Of a stretch of 64,000 nucleotides of DNA, positions 10,833 through 21,351 are shown in pieces. Location of the stretch: NCBI GenBank assembly GCA_030549495.1, contig JAUIRK010000570.1, forward strand, positions 124,001 to 188,000, given 5' to 3'. The translations under genes and the position numbers were made by a program. How positions within the stretch are numbered: the first letter of the stretch is position 1; each line of letters starts with the position of its first letter. The DNA is from Nectonema munidae. Lineage: Eukaryota; Nematomorpha; Nectonematoida; Nectonematidae. The notes under the pieces are model-generated. The model had not been told where the DNA came from, ran no database searches, and worked only from the letters and a program-made list of their open reading frames with translations.

Positions 10833-12720
10833 GAGTCTCGCTTTTGGGATATGCGCAAAGTCATTTGGCCCATCCCAAAGAGCTTTTGCAAACAATTCCT
10901 GTATCCCCAGCCAGACGACGAATCGCTGCCTCCTTCAACCCTTTGCCTACTCACATGCAAAATCCTAGACAATATAATTGCAGGCTGCTAGAAAACATTG
11001 ACAGGCAAATCCAAAGTTTGGACGTCGACGATCTTTCAAAATTGAACACGCTGGCTGATGCTCACCTCCTACTTTGCTACTCAAACTAGCTGGGGTGTGG
11101 CGTGGCAGCAGATTGGTGCTTCCAACATGTCCGACTGTCTGCTTCCCTGGGAAGAACGCCCTCAGCTGTTTTTCGCCAAAACCCAAGGCCTAGCCCAAAA
11201 GGAAAAACGCCGGAAGGCCGCAAGGACGCGCGAAAGTTAAAGATTCAACAAGGTAGTGAGGGAAGTTACGAATATAACATTCGATGACCCTCAGTCACCA
11301 ATCAAAAGAAATCCCTCGTCCAATCCGTCTCTGGAGTCATCAAACGTTCAAGCCTGGCTGGCCACAGATTGAACAAATTGAAGAAGCATTGGCGACATTC
11401 GACATAGATGAGGAATGGCCCACTATAGATGTAGAAGAGGTACTATCCAAGCACGAGGCCGTTGTCTTAACCTATCATCCGCCTTGAAAAGTATCTCCTT
11501 GAGGAGACCCTCAATACAGTTTTTGGTCAAGATTTCGTAAGAGTCTTGACTGAGGCCATGGATATCCATCCCCTAACATCAGAAAAGTTCACCAATTTAG
11601 CAAAGGAAGAAAGTTATATGTCGAGTGTTGGCCTAAAAATAACCGCTTGTGTGTAGTATCTTTTGAGCAAAAAGGCTTTAGATAAAGAATGACGAAAAAT
11701 CTTTACACAAATACTGTCCAATGATGACGACACCATCGAGCTATTAGAAGTGGAAAGTGTTGAAGCACCTTCAAAAGAAGAGAACTAGGAGATGGGCAGT
11801 GACCAATCCAAAATAGCAGTTTTTAGATTGGGGCATATTCCTAAGAAATCTTTCGTTAAAAACCTTGGAAAATTAGAACTCAATCCTGACGCGATTTTTG
11901 ACTGCTCGTCGCCAAAGTGAAAATGTCCGCCTGATCTAAAGTGCAAAAAAAGCGCGTAAAATTGTAAACTTATGGATATTCTCCCATCATTCGCAGTTCA
12001 TCCAGCTTTTGGATCTCTTATAATTTTAAGAAACCGCCAAAAGACCAAAGATTTGCTATAAAGTGAAAAGTAATCCCTGGGCTATTGAGGGAAAAATTAT
12101 CAATGAAACAAAGACACCTAAAGTTGTTTCGCTAGTTTTCCTTATTCCAAACAAAAACAAAAACTACGTTTTATTCAAATTTTTCTTTTTCGAAAACGAT
12201 GTTCAAGAATGAAGAGGTAAGACTAACGACACCGCAACAACTTCACTACCTTTGAAGAAAAATGGAGAAGAGCCATTAAGGTAAACCTGGCAAACGTTTT
12301 CTATGGTGTAAGCATCAACAAGAGTTACAGATTATTCTGCTTTAGGGTCTTACAATCAAGCGTATGCTTTCGCCGGGCTACCCATGGCGCCTCTCTCTCT
12401 CCAGGTACTCTCCAAATCGTGTTAAAAAAAAATTAAAAGCAACATTTAAATTCAGACAGGTACTATTGGGCTAAAATCAGGCTGACTCACCCTTAAGAAG
12501 AAAACATGCATGACTATAAATAGGCTGCAGCAGGCCGGCTCTTCACTTTTTAGTTTATTCCTAAAATCCACGCTATTAGACTCCCACCCTCCCTTCCTAA
12601 AGCCTTGAAGAATTTTTCATCGCTTATCAATTTTTGTGTGTGTAAAATCCTTTATTAATGTGTGTATTTTTGTTATTCTTTCAATAAAAATTCAACAAAA
12701 GGCTAGTCAGCCTCAAAATA
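10833..12720 (+). pseudogene. GC-richer broken coding relic, family unknown (possible retroelement or viral fossil)
   Basis: Base composition rises well above the surroundings and several plus-strand frames of 60-80 codons overlap between 10.84 and 11.5 kb. Their translations are rich in ordinary mixed residues (for example LDVDDLSKLNTLADAH and FDIDEEWPTIDVEEVL) rather than the K/N/F/I-rich noise of AT-rich DNA. The piece is broken several times. Near the 3' end come a TATA-like TATAAATAG (about 12516), a G/T-rich patch and AATAAA-type signals (about 12684 and 12717), an arrangement compatible with a terminal promoter/polyadenylation region. I recognise no domain and no paired ends. Decayed LTR-type element, integrated viral piece or processed pseudogene are all possible. 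It appears to lie inside the Merlin relic. Confidence 0.35.
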
Positions 12721-12949
12721 AAGAATTCAATTTCTTGTAATCAATTTGATCTAATCATAAAAATAAATCAACAAACGCATATTTCATATACTATTATTAT
12801 AACATTACTCTATCCTTTTACAGAAGATCGTCAATCAAAAAAGTACATATAACTTGACAACCAGATGTGATAGAATCAAAAAAACAATTTGAATCATCAA
12901 ACGTGATGCATAAATTAAAGTTCATGTAATGTTGCCAATAAAAGAAATC

Positions 12950-13330
12950 ATGCCGAACAGTGTAATTCGTGGTAAAAATCTTACTGTAGAAATTGATGAA
13001 TCCAAATTTACAAAAATAAAATATAATGTTGGCAGAATTCTTATAGGTAGATATATATATTTGACTTTTTAGTTAACTCCCTATTTTTTGAGTTGAATCC
13101 AGGTGGTAAATGTTATAATGAATTATGTCAAACTTGGGTCGATCATTGTTATTGAAATGTAGCCTGGATATGCTTGCCTTAAAAATATTGAAAATTATGA
13201 TTACAAACATCTAAATGTTAATCATAAAAAAATTTTGGGGATCCAAAAATATTTATATGGAGAAGAAACGCAGAAAAAAATTATTTCGACGAAATTTAAA
13301 AAGATGCTTATTTGTATCCCTCAAAATAAA
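12950..13330 (+). pseudogene. Merlin (IS1595/ISXO2-like) transposase, catalytic-core fragment
   Basis: From 12950 the frame reads MPNSVIRGKNLTVEIDESKF and on through KIKYNVGRILIGR. VEIDESKF carries the first catalytic Asp of the DDE_Tnp_IS1595 (ISXO2/Merlin) family. Further on, about 13163-13225, GYACLKNIENYDYKHLNVNH matches the conserved WKAY..L..GY.HLTVNHS block that includes the second catalytic Asp region. The expected segment between them is disrupted by stops and the second Asp/Trp region is not intact. The 83-codon frame at 13215-13466 begins in the end of this block and is a shifted reading. I infer this is the other half of the fragment at 6854-7151. Confidence 0.65.
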
Positions 13331-13469
13331 ATCTAAAAGATTACATTTGGTAAAAATAGCGATTCGAAAGCTAGTTCTAAAAAGGGGGAGGATTAAACAA
13401 CTGCCTAAATTTTTCCTATTAACTCAAGCCACTTTGAAAAGAAATGGAAAACTATTTTACTTCTAAGTC

Positions 13470-13819
13470 TGTTGGCTCGTGGTTTTTAACACTACTTACT
13501 GCCCAAGCCAAAAAGTAACTAAGATCTGTAGTTAGAACGATTTTTATTTAGTTCATCATAAATGTTAAAACAAACATACATTTGTTTTAATATTATCTAA
13601 CTATGACTTCAATAGTACATGATTCATAAAACCAACAGACGCAGGAATATTTTAAAAAATAGACAAAATTTTAATTAGTTAAAGAGAGCAAACTTGATTA
13701 TTGAAAAAAAATAAATTAAACATTTAATGTTTCAATATTATAATTTTAGGTAAATATCAAACACTTAGATGTACAGTTAAATTTAATGATATGCATTATT
13801 ATTACTAAATAAAATAATA
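13470..13819. other. Non-coding, includes likely 3' UTR of the SPOP-like gene
   Basis: No open frame of interest. It lies downstream of the minus-strand SPOP-like stop codon and is the probable 3' UTR. Confidence 0.45.
13543..13548 (-). terminator. Candidate polyadenylation signal for the SPOP-like gene
   Basis: TTTATT on the plus strand is AATAAA on the gene strand, about 270 bases past the stop codon. This is the first canonical hexamer I see downstream. AT-rich sequence makes chance matches common. Confidence 0.3.
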
Positions 13820-14965
13820 TCACTGTTGTTGATTTGTTGTTTGTCTGATCCGCTTTCTTGGTGGTACTAGAAAAGGAATTTGTTGAGTTGCTAAGGCTTT
13901 AAAAATTTCAGCAACTAAATGAGGATGACTTGCAATCATTGACTTCCATCCAGAAGTCTCCATAATTTCACAGGCATGACTATTAATGTAATCAATACAG
14001 TGTTGTTTAAGTTGTTCTGCGCTATGTAAATCGGCTAGACAAATAATATCACATGCATTTTCAATGCTAAGATTTGTGTACAATGATTCTTCACACATAG
14101 TTTTTAAACGTTCTAACGCATATTTATCAGCAGCAGAAAGTAATTCATCTGCTATTTTATCTAAATTTGATGGAGGCTTTCCATTGTAAATGTACTGTAA
14201 CATTTCAGCAAAAACGTATTCATCAACATCAGGAATTTCTGCTCTACTTGCCTTAGCTTCTTCCATATCATGTTCAAACATTGCAGCAAAAACAGGGGAG
14301 CGAGCAGCCAAAATTGCCTTGTGTGACTTAAACTCTTGTTTACCACAATGAAGAACTACATCTGAAAATGTTTTATTTTTTAAGAGGGATGAAAGATCTG
14401 TAGCTAAACTACATTCTGGAACCTTAAACGGATTAGGATTTGTTTGTCCAGAAACATTCAAAGATTCCGCCACTACACTAACTTCACAAAAAATAGTTAA
14501 CTTATCATCAAGTAGGAGACCATTGGCTTCATCAAGCAAAAATTCTCTTCTTATAAATTTCTTAAATCCCCAATCTTTACCTTGGATAAATCTATAAGCT
14601 CTTTGACTTTCCATCGGCTTTGTTTCTTCACCTCTGCTATTAATAATAGAAAATTTAAATTTTGCTCTAACTTCTGTCCTATTGCACGTAACAAGTAATA
14701 AATATAGTGATAGATACTCTTTACTTTCATCATCTAGACCTCGAGGATTAATTCTTAAACACCATTTTAATTTATCATTGGTGCCTGATGAAAATGGCGA
14801 ACTTTTCAGAACCTCTCCCATCTCTTCTTTGCAAAATGTGAAATTATTAATCGTCCATATATAAGAAAATTTAACAACTTTTACTTGTGTATAACACCAA
14901 TTTTCAATAATAGGAGTGCTTGAAACTTCACTTAAAGGAGGAGTTGGAACTCTATTAATTGCCAT
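13820..14965 (-). CDS. SPOP: Speckle-type POZ protein-like (SPOP) MATH-BTB protein, intronless
   Basis: An uninterrupted 381-codon frame, close to the 374 residues of human SPOP and collinear with it. SPOP is a nuclear substrate adaptor for the Cullin-3 ubiquitin ligase. The MATH domain spans about residues 20-155 ([56 protein letters not shown]), including the substrate-groove Tyr, Trp and Phe neighbourhood. The BTB domain spans about 175-290 ([22 protein letters not shown]), followed by the BACK-like 3-box region ([18 protein letters not shown]). The C-terminus PPRKRIRQ resembles the SPOP nuclear localisation signal. I start at [14 protein letters not shown], which aligns with SPOP MSRVPSPPP; an in-frame ATG 12 codons upstream (15001) adds a hydrophobic stretch not found in the family. 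SPOP genes normally have introns, so this may be a retained retrocopy. The reading frame shows no damage. Confidence 0.92.
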   Translation of the reverse strand: MAINRVPTPPLSEVSSTPIIENWCYTQVKVVKFSYIWTINNFTFCKEEMGEVLKSSPFSSGTNDKLKWCLRINPRGLDDESKEYLSLYLLLVTCNRTEVRAKFKFSIINSRGEETKPMESQRAYRFIQGKDWGFKKFIRREFLLDEANGLLLDDKLTIFCEVSVVAESLNVSGQTNPNPFKVPECSLATDLSSLLKNKTFSDVVLHCGKQEFKSHKAILAARSPVFAAMFEHDMEEAKASRAEIPDVDEYVFAEMLQYIYNGKPPSNLDKIADELLSAADKYALERLKTMCEESLYTNLSIENACDIICLADLHSAEQLKQHCIDYINSHACEIMETSGWKSMIASHPHLVAEIFKALATQQIPFLVPPRKRIRQTTNQQQ

Positions 14966-15001
14966 ATAAATAGCATTACAACAAAAAATTAAGAAAGCCA
15001 A

Positions 15002-15367
15002 ATAATAAAAAATCGAACATTTAGGAAATAAAAATTCGATAAAAATAAATTAAATATTTCGAAAAAAAATTCAGTATGGTGCTAATAGTAAAATAAAGGC
15101 CAAAAATATTTCACTCTTATTAATTTAAATAATATGTAAATATTATAAATTAATTTAGAATAAGAAGGAAAAAAAGATTTATTGTAGAAGAAACACAATA
15201 CATATACATATTCATGTAAAAAGAAAAGATATTTTAAATAAAACACATTTGTGTAATAAAAATTATGATTATAAATGAAGCTATTTTCTTATTTTAAACT
15301 TTTAGTAATTTTCCTATTTTCCCTAAAAATTGGACGTTTTAGCCTGACCACAAATCAAGGAATGTGG
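15002..15367. other. AT-rich upstream region of the SPOP-like gene
   Basis: No coding. It lies between the SPOP-like start and the hAT element and may hold its promoter. No clear core promoter motif can be chosen in such AT-rich sequence. Confidence 0.4.
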
Positions 15368-15375
15368 CAAGTAAG

Positions 15376-16046
15376 CAGCGGCATAGCCAGAAAAAATTAA
15401 TAAGAGAGGGGGGGGGGGGGGGGGGGGGAGCACTGGGGGCACACATTGAAAATTTTTAATAAATAAAAATACACCTTTTATACATATTTATTTATATACA
15501 ATTGTAGCTTGTTGGTTTGAAAATCAACCACAAAGCATGTTCAAAAACGTACTTTTATTTTCAAACAACTTTTCAACTTCTAAAAAATATAGTCACGAAA
15601 GGGTAATTTACACAAAATAATAATAAAAAAAAAAGTTATGTGAAAATAATGTAGAGGTAAAAGAGTATCACGTTTCATAAAAAATTATGATAGCAATTCT
15701 AATACAATTGAAACACCAGATATAATTAGATTGATAAGAGAAAATGCATGGTTTGAACATTTCGTTTTCATGGCACCCATCCGTATATGTGACGAAATCA
15801 AACTGTGAAAATTTCTAATACAACTAACAGAAAAATCATGGAGATAGTAATTTCTTTATTATTAAAGTCTTCTATTGATGCTGTGTGGTACATGATATAT
15901 TATGAGAAAATCAACTATATATAAATGTAATTATAAATATGTATGTATAACATTACCTAGGATATATGGGGGGGGGGGGGGGGGGGGCAACACAAGTGAC
16001 ATCAGGGGGCAGGGACCGTGGTGCTCCATGTCTAGCTACGCCACTG
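15376..16046. mobile_element. Short non-autonomous hAT element with 8-bp target duplication
   Basis: The 671-bp element starts CAGCGGCATAGCCAG and ends CTAGCTACGCCACTG, an imperfect inverted pair of the common CAGTGGCGTAGC hAT type. CAAGTAAG flanks it on both sides (15368-15375 and 16047-16054), an exact 8-bp duplication as hAT elements make. No transposase frame is present. Long G runs lie near both ends (about 15409-15428 and 15968-15987). The right-hand 100 bases are included in the downstream tandem duplication. Confidence 0.85.
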
Positions 16047-16054
16047 CAAGTAAG

Positions 16055-17463
16055 ACATAATAACATTACATACTTTTATTAGCGAAAAAGGAAACGGTTT
16101 AAATTTCAATTCTTTTTACTCTTTTAAGTTAATCTAGTGTTATATGTAATTAAATAGTTAAATAGAAGCACTGCTGCTCTGAAAATATGTCTTATATTCT
16201 ACGAAAACTATTTTCTTTAATATGAACTTTTGTGATTTCTATACTTAAAAATAAAATAAAAAAGCCTGTTTTTGTATAATTACAATATATTTTTGCCACT
16301 ATAGCATGAATTAAACTGCTATAATACAAAATGAAATGAATTTATATTTATATTTTAAGGGTGTGTTTTTGATGGAAAAATGTTTTTTTTTCTGGGAAAA
16401 GTATAGAATTATCCTATTGAAGTTTAAATCAATTTGGTTATATTCAGTACCATATATATTTTTTGTTGTTGGCAGCGCATCTAATGGACACATAAACTTC
16501 CATAAATTGACAGATGTAATTGATGTCACTATAGGGAATCCAATTGGGGATAACAGGATTAACAAACACAAAGTAGAAACATGATGCATGACTATGTTTT
16601 TAAAGTAAATGTTGGAGTACACAATGGTAAATGGTATGTGTAAAGGTAAAACATTCAAGATCTTATTAGATTTCTTATAAAAATCTTTATAACTTCTTGC
16701 TTATTTATATCTCAAATTACGTAAATTAAATTTATTACGCACATTTTAATTATGAAAGTTAACATTTTCTCTATACTTAAAGTTAAAATCATTATTTAGG
16801 TTAAGGCATTTATACACAAAAATAGATATTGCATATCATTAATTTGCCTAATACATGGAAATTTTTACTCGTTTCTAATTAATTCATAATCAACTTTCAT
16901 CAGAGATCTTAGAGCTCTATCTTGTTTTTTTGTAAAGTACATAATTTCGAATTGAAACAAGAATTGAAAGTACATAATCTTTATTGAAACAAGATTGAAT
17001 CAATTTTGTGATGATTTAATATAATTTGATTTTTTTTATTTAAATTTTTTTAATATCAATTTCATTTTTAACTATGTTTAATTGTTGATTTAACATTTAT
17101 TTAACATTTATGAACAATAAAAAAAATATTTTAATGTTTTTTTTAGTATTTCTGTTACGGTCTTCTGACCCTTGAAATACAAGCATATTCTCAAATGTGA
17201 AATTTTTTTTTATGAGATTATTTTATGCTAATAAATTCTTCTTCTTCTTCTTCTTCTTCTTCTTCTTCTTCGACAAATTTTAGCAACACAAAATAAAATT
17301 ACAGTAGGGAAGCCTAGAATGAAAAAGAGCGAAATATACAGCAACTCTAGTTCTAACATCGAGAAGATTTCTAATTTTATGCAACATCCATATAGTCATA
17401 AAGGCTTCTTTAATAGTTTTATTATATAGAGGTGGAATAACATAAATCAATCGCCAAATATTT
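16055..17463. other. Unrecognised AT-rich sequence inside duplication copy 1
   Basis: Between the hAT target duplication and the Tigger-like end there is no recognised domain. The 82- and 115-codon frames on opposite strands at 16311-16658 overlap each other and match nothing I know. A TTC microsatellite lies at 17236-17271. Confidence 0.5.
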
Positions 17464-17486
17464 ATAGAAAACCTGTCTACAGCGAC
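17464..17486 (+). repeat. Tigger-type left terminal repeat (in duplication copy 1)
   Basis: GAAAACCTGTCTACAGCGAC matches, in reverse complement, the right end at 25332-25356 (GTCGCTGTAGATAGGTTTTA). The outermost bases of this end have decayed. The same end recurs at 19650-19671 in duplication copy 2. Confidence 0.6.
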
Positions 17487-17775
17487 ACCTTTAATATATG
17501 ACTCTCTGTTAACAGAGACCTAAATTTTTTCAAAAGTTTGTTTATTAGACTATGAATAGATTTTTTACCTTTATTATACGCCCCTGTGTTATGCGACCTT
17601 ATTTAACGTTTTTTTTGTATTATTTACCAAAAAACCATTTTATTTTACCAAAGTTCTAAAATGGCTACAAGTGGTTTTTCAAATTTTATCTATTAAAATA
17701 TTTTAACTTTAAATAAAAACTTAAAAACTATTATTTAATTTTTTTTATATTTATTAAATCAATTTAATCAATGGT

Positions 17776-17935
17776 TGTTACGGTGTACCTCTCAGCTTAA
17801 CAGTTGAAGGTCAGGGGTTCGATCCCTAAGGCTCCCAACTCTAAAAACAAATTCACAAAAGCTGTGATTAACCATCTTAAGCATAATGCGAGCTGAAAGT
17901 GCTTTGATATCTCCAACCAACCAACACTCTAATAA
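17776..17935 (+). repeat. tRNA-derived SINE-like segment
   Basis: GGTTCGATCCC at 17816-17826 is a good RNA polymerase III B box, with a weak A-box-like stretch some 35-40 bases upstream. The segment ends in AACCAACCAACACT. It could be a SINE or part of the LINE 5' region. Its duplicate is at 19964-20123. Confidence 0.4.
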
Positions 17936-18111
17936 TTAAAATGGCTTCAAATTGTTTCTAGAAGAATTTCAGGACAATTTTTGATTACTTATCTTTAATA
18001 CTATATTCAGAACAAATATAACATTTCGTATACAACCATAATAACCTTTCTATTTACATTACCTCTAGGAAATTAACAAACATGTCCAACAAAAGGGCAC
18101 GCTCGGAATCC

Positions 18112-18133
18112 ATTCTCTCTCGGTAACGCTCGG
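18112..18133. other. 22-bp filler at the tandem-duplication junction
   Basis: Between the end of copy 1 (GGAATCC) and the start of copy 2 (ATAACATTACC) lie 22 extra bases. They end in ACGCTCGG, repeating the ACGCTCGG just upstream in the ORF1 start, which looks like locally templated filler from end joining or replication template switching. Confidence 0.7.
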
Positions 18134-19649
18134 ATAACATTACCTAGGATATATGGGGGGGGGGGGGGGGGGGGCAACACAAGGGACAGCAGGGGGCAGG
18201 GACCGTGGTGCTCCATGTCTAGCTACGCCACTGCAAGTAAGACATAATAACATTACATACTTTTATTAGCGAAAAAGGAAACGGTTTAAATTTCAATTCT
18301 TTTTTACTCTTTTAAGTTAATCTAGTGTTATATGTAATTAAATAGTTAAATAGAAGCACTGCTGCTCTGAAAATATGTCTTATATTCTACGAAAACTATT
18401 TTCTTTAATATGAACTTTTGTGATTTCTATACTTAAAAATAAAATAAAAAAGCCTGTTTTTGTATAATTACAATATATTTTTGCCACTATAGCATGAATT
18501 AAACTGCTATAATACAAAATGAAATGAATTTATATTTATATTTTAAGGGTGTGTTTTTGATGGAAAAATGTTTTTTTTTCTGGGAAAAGTATAGAATTAT
18601 CCTATTGAAGTTTAAATCAATTTGGTTATATTCAGTACCATATATATTTTTTGTTGTTGGCAGCGCATCTAATGGACACATAAACTTCCATAAATTGACA
18701 GATGTAATTGATGTCACTATAGGGAATCCAATTGGGGATAACAGGATTAACAAACACAAAGTAGAAACATGATGCATGACTATGTTTTTAAAGTAAATGT
18801 TGGAGTACACAATGGTAAATGGTATGTGTAAAGGTAAAACATTCAAGATCTTATTAGATTTCTTATAAAAATCTTTATAACTTCTTGCTTATTTATATCT
18901 CAAATTACGTAAATTAAATTTATTACGCACATTTTAATTATGAAAGTTAACATTTTCTCTATACTTAAAGTTAAAATCATTATTTAGGTTAAGGCATTTA
19001 TACACAAAAATAGATATTGCATATCATTAATTTGCCTAATACATGGAAATTTTTACTCGTTTCTAATTAATTCATAATCAACTTTCATCAGAGATCTTAG
19101 AGCTCTATCTTGTTTTTTTGTAAAGTACATAATTTCGAATTGAAACAAGAATTGAAAGTACATAATCTTTATTGAAACAAGATTGAATCAATTTTGTGAT
19201 GATTTAATATAATTTGATTTTTTTTATTTAAATTTTTTTAATATCAATTTCATTTTTAACTATGTTTAATTGTTGATTTAACATTTATTTAACATTTATG
19301 AACAATAAAAAAAATATTTTAATGTTTTTTTTAGTATTTCTGTTACGGTCTTCTGACCCTTGAAATACAAGCATATTCTCAAATGTGAAATTTTTTTTTA
19401 TGAGATTATTTTATGCTAATAAATTCTTCTTCTTCTTCTTCTTCTTCTTCTTCTTCGACAAATTTTAGCAACACAAAATAAAATTACAGTAGGGAAGCCT
19501 AGAATGAAAAAGAGCGAAATATACAGCAACTCTAGTTCTAACATCGAGAAGATTTCTAATTTTATGCAACATCCATATAGTCATAAAGGCTTCTTTAATA
19601 GTTTTATTATATAGAGGTGGAATAACATAAATCAATCGCCAAATATTTA

Positions 19650-19671
19650 TAGAAAACCTGTCTACAGCGAC
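19650..19671 (+). repeat. Tigger-type left terminal repeat (in duplication copy 2)
   Basis: Same sequence as 17464-17486. This copy is the one in line with the LINE insertion and the Tigger C-terminal fragment that ends at 25356. Confidence 0.6.
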
Positions 19672-19963
19672 ACCTTTAATATATGACTCTCTGTTAACAG
19701 AGACCTAAATTTTTTCAAAAGTTTGTTTATTAGACTATGAATAGATTTTTTACCTTTATTATACGCCCCTGTGTTATGCGACCTTATTTAACGTTTTTTT
19801 TTTGTATTATTTACCAAAAAACCATTTTATTTTACCAAAGTTCTAAAATGGCTACAAGTGGTTTTTCAAATTTTATCTATTAAAATATTTTAACTTTAAA
19901 TAAAAACTTAAAAACTATTATTTAATTTTTTTTATATTTATTAAATCAATTTAATCAATGGTT

Positions 19964-20123
19964 GTTACGGTGTACCTCTCAGCTTAACAGTTGAAGGTCA
20001 GGGGTTCGATCCCTAAGGCTCCCAACTCTAAAAACAAATTCACAAAAGCTGTGATTAACCATCTTAAGCATAATGCGAGCTGAAAGTGCTTTGATATCTC
20101 CAACCAACCAACACTCTAATAAT
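19964..20123 (+). repeat. tRNA-derived SINE-like segment (duplicate)
   Basis: Copy of 17776-17935, B box GGTTCGATCCC at 20003-20013, about 145 bases before the LINE ORF1 start. Confidence 0.4.
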
Positions 20124-20268
20124 TAAAATGGCTTCAAATTGTTTCTAGAAGAATTTCAGGACAATTTTTGATTACTTATCTTTAATACTATATTCAGAAC
20201 AAATATAACATTTCGTATACAACCATAATAATCTTTCTATTTACATTACCTCTAGGAAATTAACAAAC

Positions 20269-21351
20269 ATGTCCAACAAAAGGGCACGCTCGGAATCCGA
20301 TCAACCGAACAAAACGACCGAAACTTTGAACAATCTATTCAATGATTTTATTGCTAAAACCTCTCTCTCCCCAAGTGACCAAATTTTGTTCAATGATCTC
20401 AAATACAATATAGCTTTACATTACATTAAAACTTTTGAAAGTCCTATATTAGAACCAACAACATTACAAGAATCTTATGCTAACGCTAGTAATAAATCCT
20501 TACCAGTATCGTCCTCCCAACAGAAAACAATACCAGCCCCAACATCTACACCCAATACGAAAAGTACCAACACCCCCTTGATCAAAAAACATCTAGAACC
20601 TAACCTTACTCTAAAAATCTCGCCACCCAACAATATCATATCTCAGAAAGAAAAAGCTATTCACCGCCAACAAGTTATTAAAGGTCTTGAAACCAAAAAT
20701 AACTCCCTCTCTATCACTAAAACCAGATCATCACATACAGGCACCATCTACTTTCAATTTAAAAATTCACAACAAAAAGCAGCAGCTAAATCCTCGCTCT
20801 TAAAAAACGGCGTCAACGTTTGTGACATACCCACTCCAATACACAAATTTATTCTAAGAAGTATACCTAAAGACATTAATATTAATGATCTGACAGCCAC
20901 ATTAGAAGAACAAAACGAAAACCTCAAAAGTATGGGAAAATTAGTAAACCCTATCCAACTAGGCAAGGAAGGAACCTTCTCCTACACTGTACTAATTGAG
21001 CCAAACAATCCTGAACTATTTCAATATCTCCGCAACCAACCAAAAGTAATCCTAGGATATAATTTGTTAACCCTAAATCTTTTTAAACCCAGAACAAAAC
21101 AATGTGAAAATTGCCTTAAATATGGCCACTTGAAACAAAAATGTAATGCCTCATCCCCAAACTGCGCTCACTGCGGCAACCGAGGACATTCACTAACATC
21201 TTGTACACTCTCAAACGACTCAACCAAGACCACATGTATCAATTGCAAACAACCACATATTGCATCATCTAAAACATGCAGTTTTTATATCAATCACAGT
21301 AACTCAATTCTAGCGCAACAAATTAAAACTATAGATAATTACACATGTTAA
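20269..21351 (+). CDS. LINE ORF1 (gag-like, three CCHC-type zinc knuckles)
   Basis: An intact 360-codon frame. The N-terminal half is low-complexity and rich in S, T, N and P. The middle (about residues 155-260) looks like the RRM-like/esterase-free core of R1- and I-type LINE gag proteins. Three zinc knuckles follow at about residues 284-340: CENCLKYGHLKQKC, CAHCGNRGHSLTSC and CINCKQPHIASSKTC. Such proteins bind the element RNA and help carry it to the nucleus. The stop overlaps the ORF2 start by 7 bases (ATGTTAA). The first 12 codons are duplicated at 18082-18111. It is a mobile-element gene, not a host gene. Confidence 0.85.
   Translation: MSNKRARSESDQPNKTTETLNNLFNDFIAKTSLSPSDQILFNDLKYNIALHYIKTFESPILEPTTLQESYANASNKSLPVSSSQQKTIPAPTSTPNTKSTNTPLIKKHLEPNLTLKISPPNNIISQKEKAIHRQQVIKGLETKNNSLSITKTRSSHTGTIYFQFKNSQQKAAAKSSLLKNGVNVCDIPTPIHKFILRSIPKDININDLTATLEEQNENLKSMGKLVNPIQLGKEGTFSYTVLIEPNNPELFQYLRNQPKVILGYNLLTLNLFKPRTKQCENCLKYGHLKQKCNASSPNCAHCGNRGHSLTSCTLSNDSTKTTCINCKQPHIASSKTCSFYINHSNSILAQQIKTIDNYTC

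Larger units (their letters stand above)
15947..18111. repeat. Tandem duplication, copy 1 (2,165 bp)
   Basis: This segment matches 18134-20298 nearly base for base. By eye I find three substitutions (two near 15994-16000, one near 18048) and three length changes in simple repeats: a T run near 16112, TTC repeated 12 versus 11 times near 17236, and a T run near 17609. The left breakpoint is inside the hAT element. The right breakpoint is about 12 codons into LINE ORF1, which is cut off here. The plus and minus open frames at 16311-16658 occur unchanged in both copies only because the copies are so young. Confidence 0.9.
18134..20298. repeat. Tandem duplication, copy 2 (2,165 bp)
   Basis: Second copy of 15947-18111. 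It starts with the last 100 bases of the hAT element, without the left part, and runs on without a break into LINE ORF1, so this copy keeps the original right-hand context and copy 1 keeps the original left-hand context. Confidence 0.9.

Noticed and set aside
16311-16658. Open frames of 115 (minus) and 82 (plus) codons, identical at 18499-18846
   Set aside because: They overlap on opposite strands, match no known family, and their identity in two places only reflects the recent duplication.
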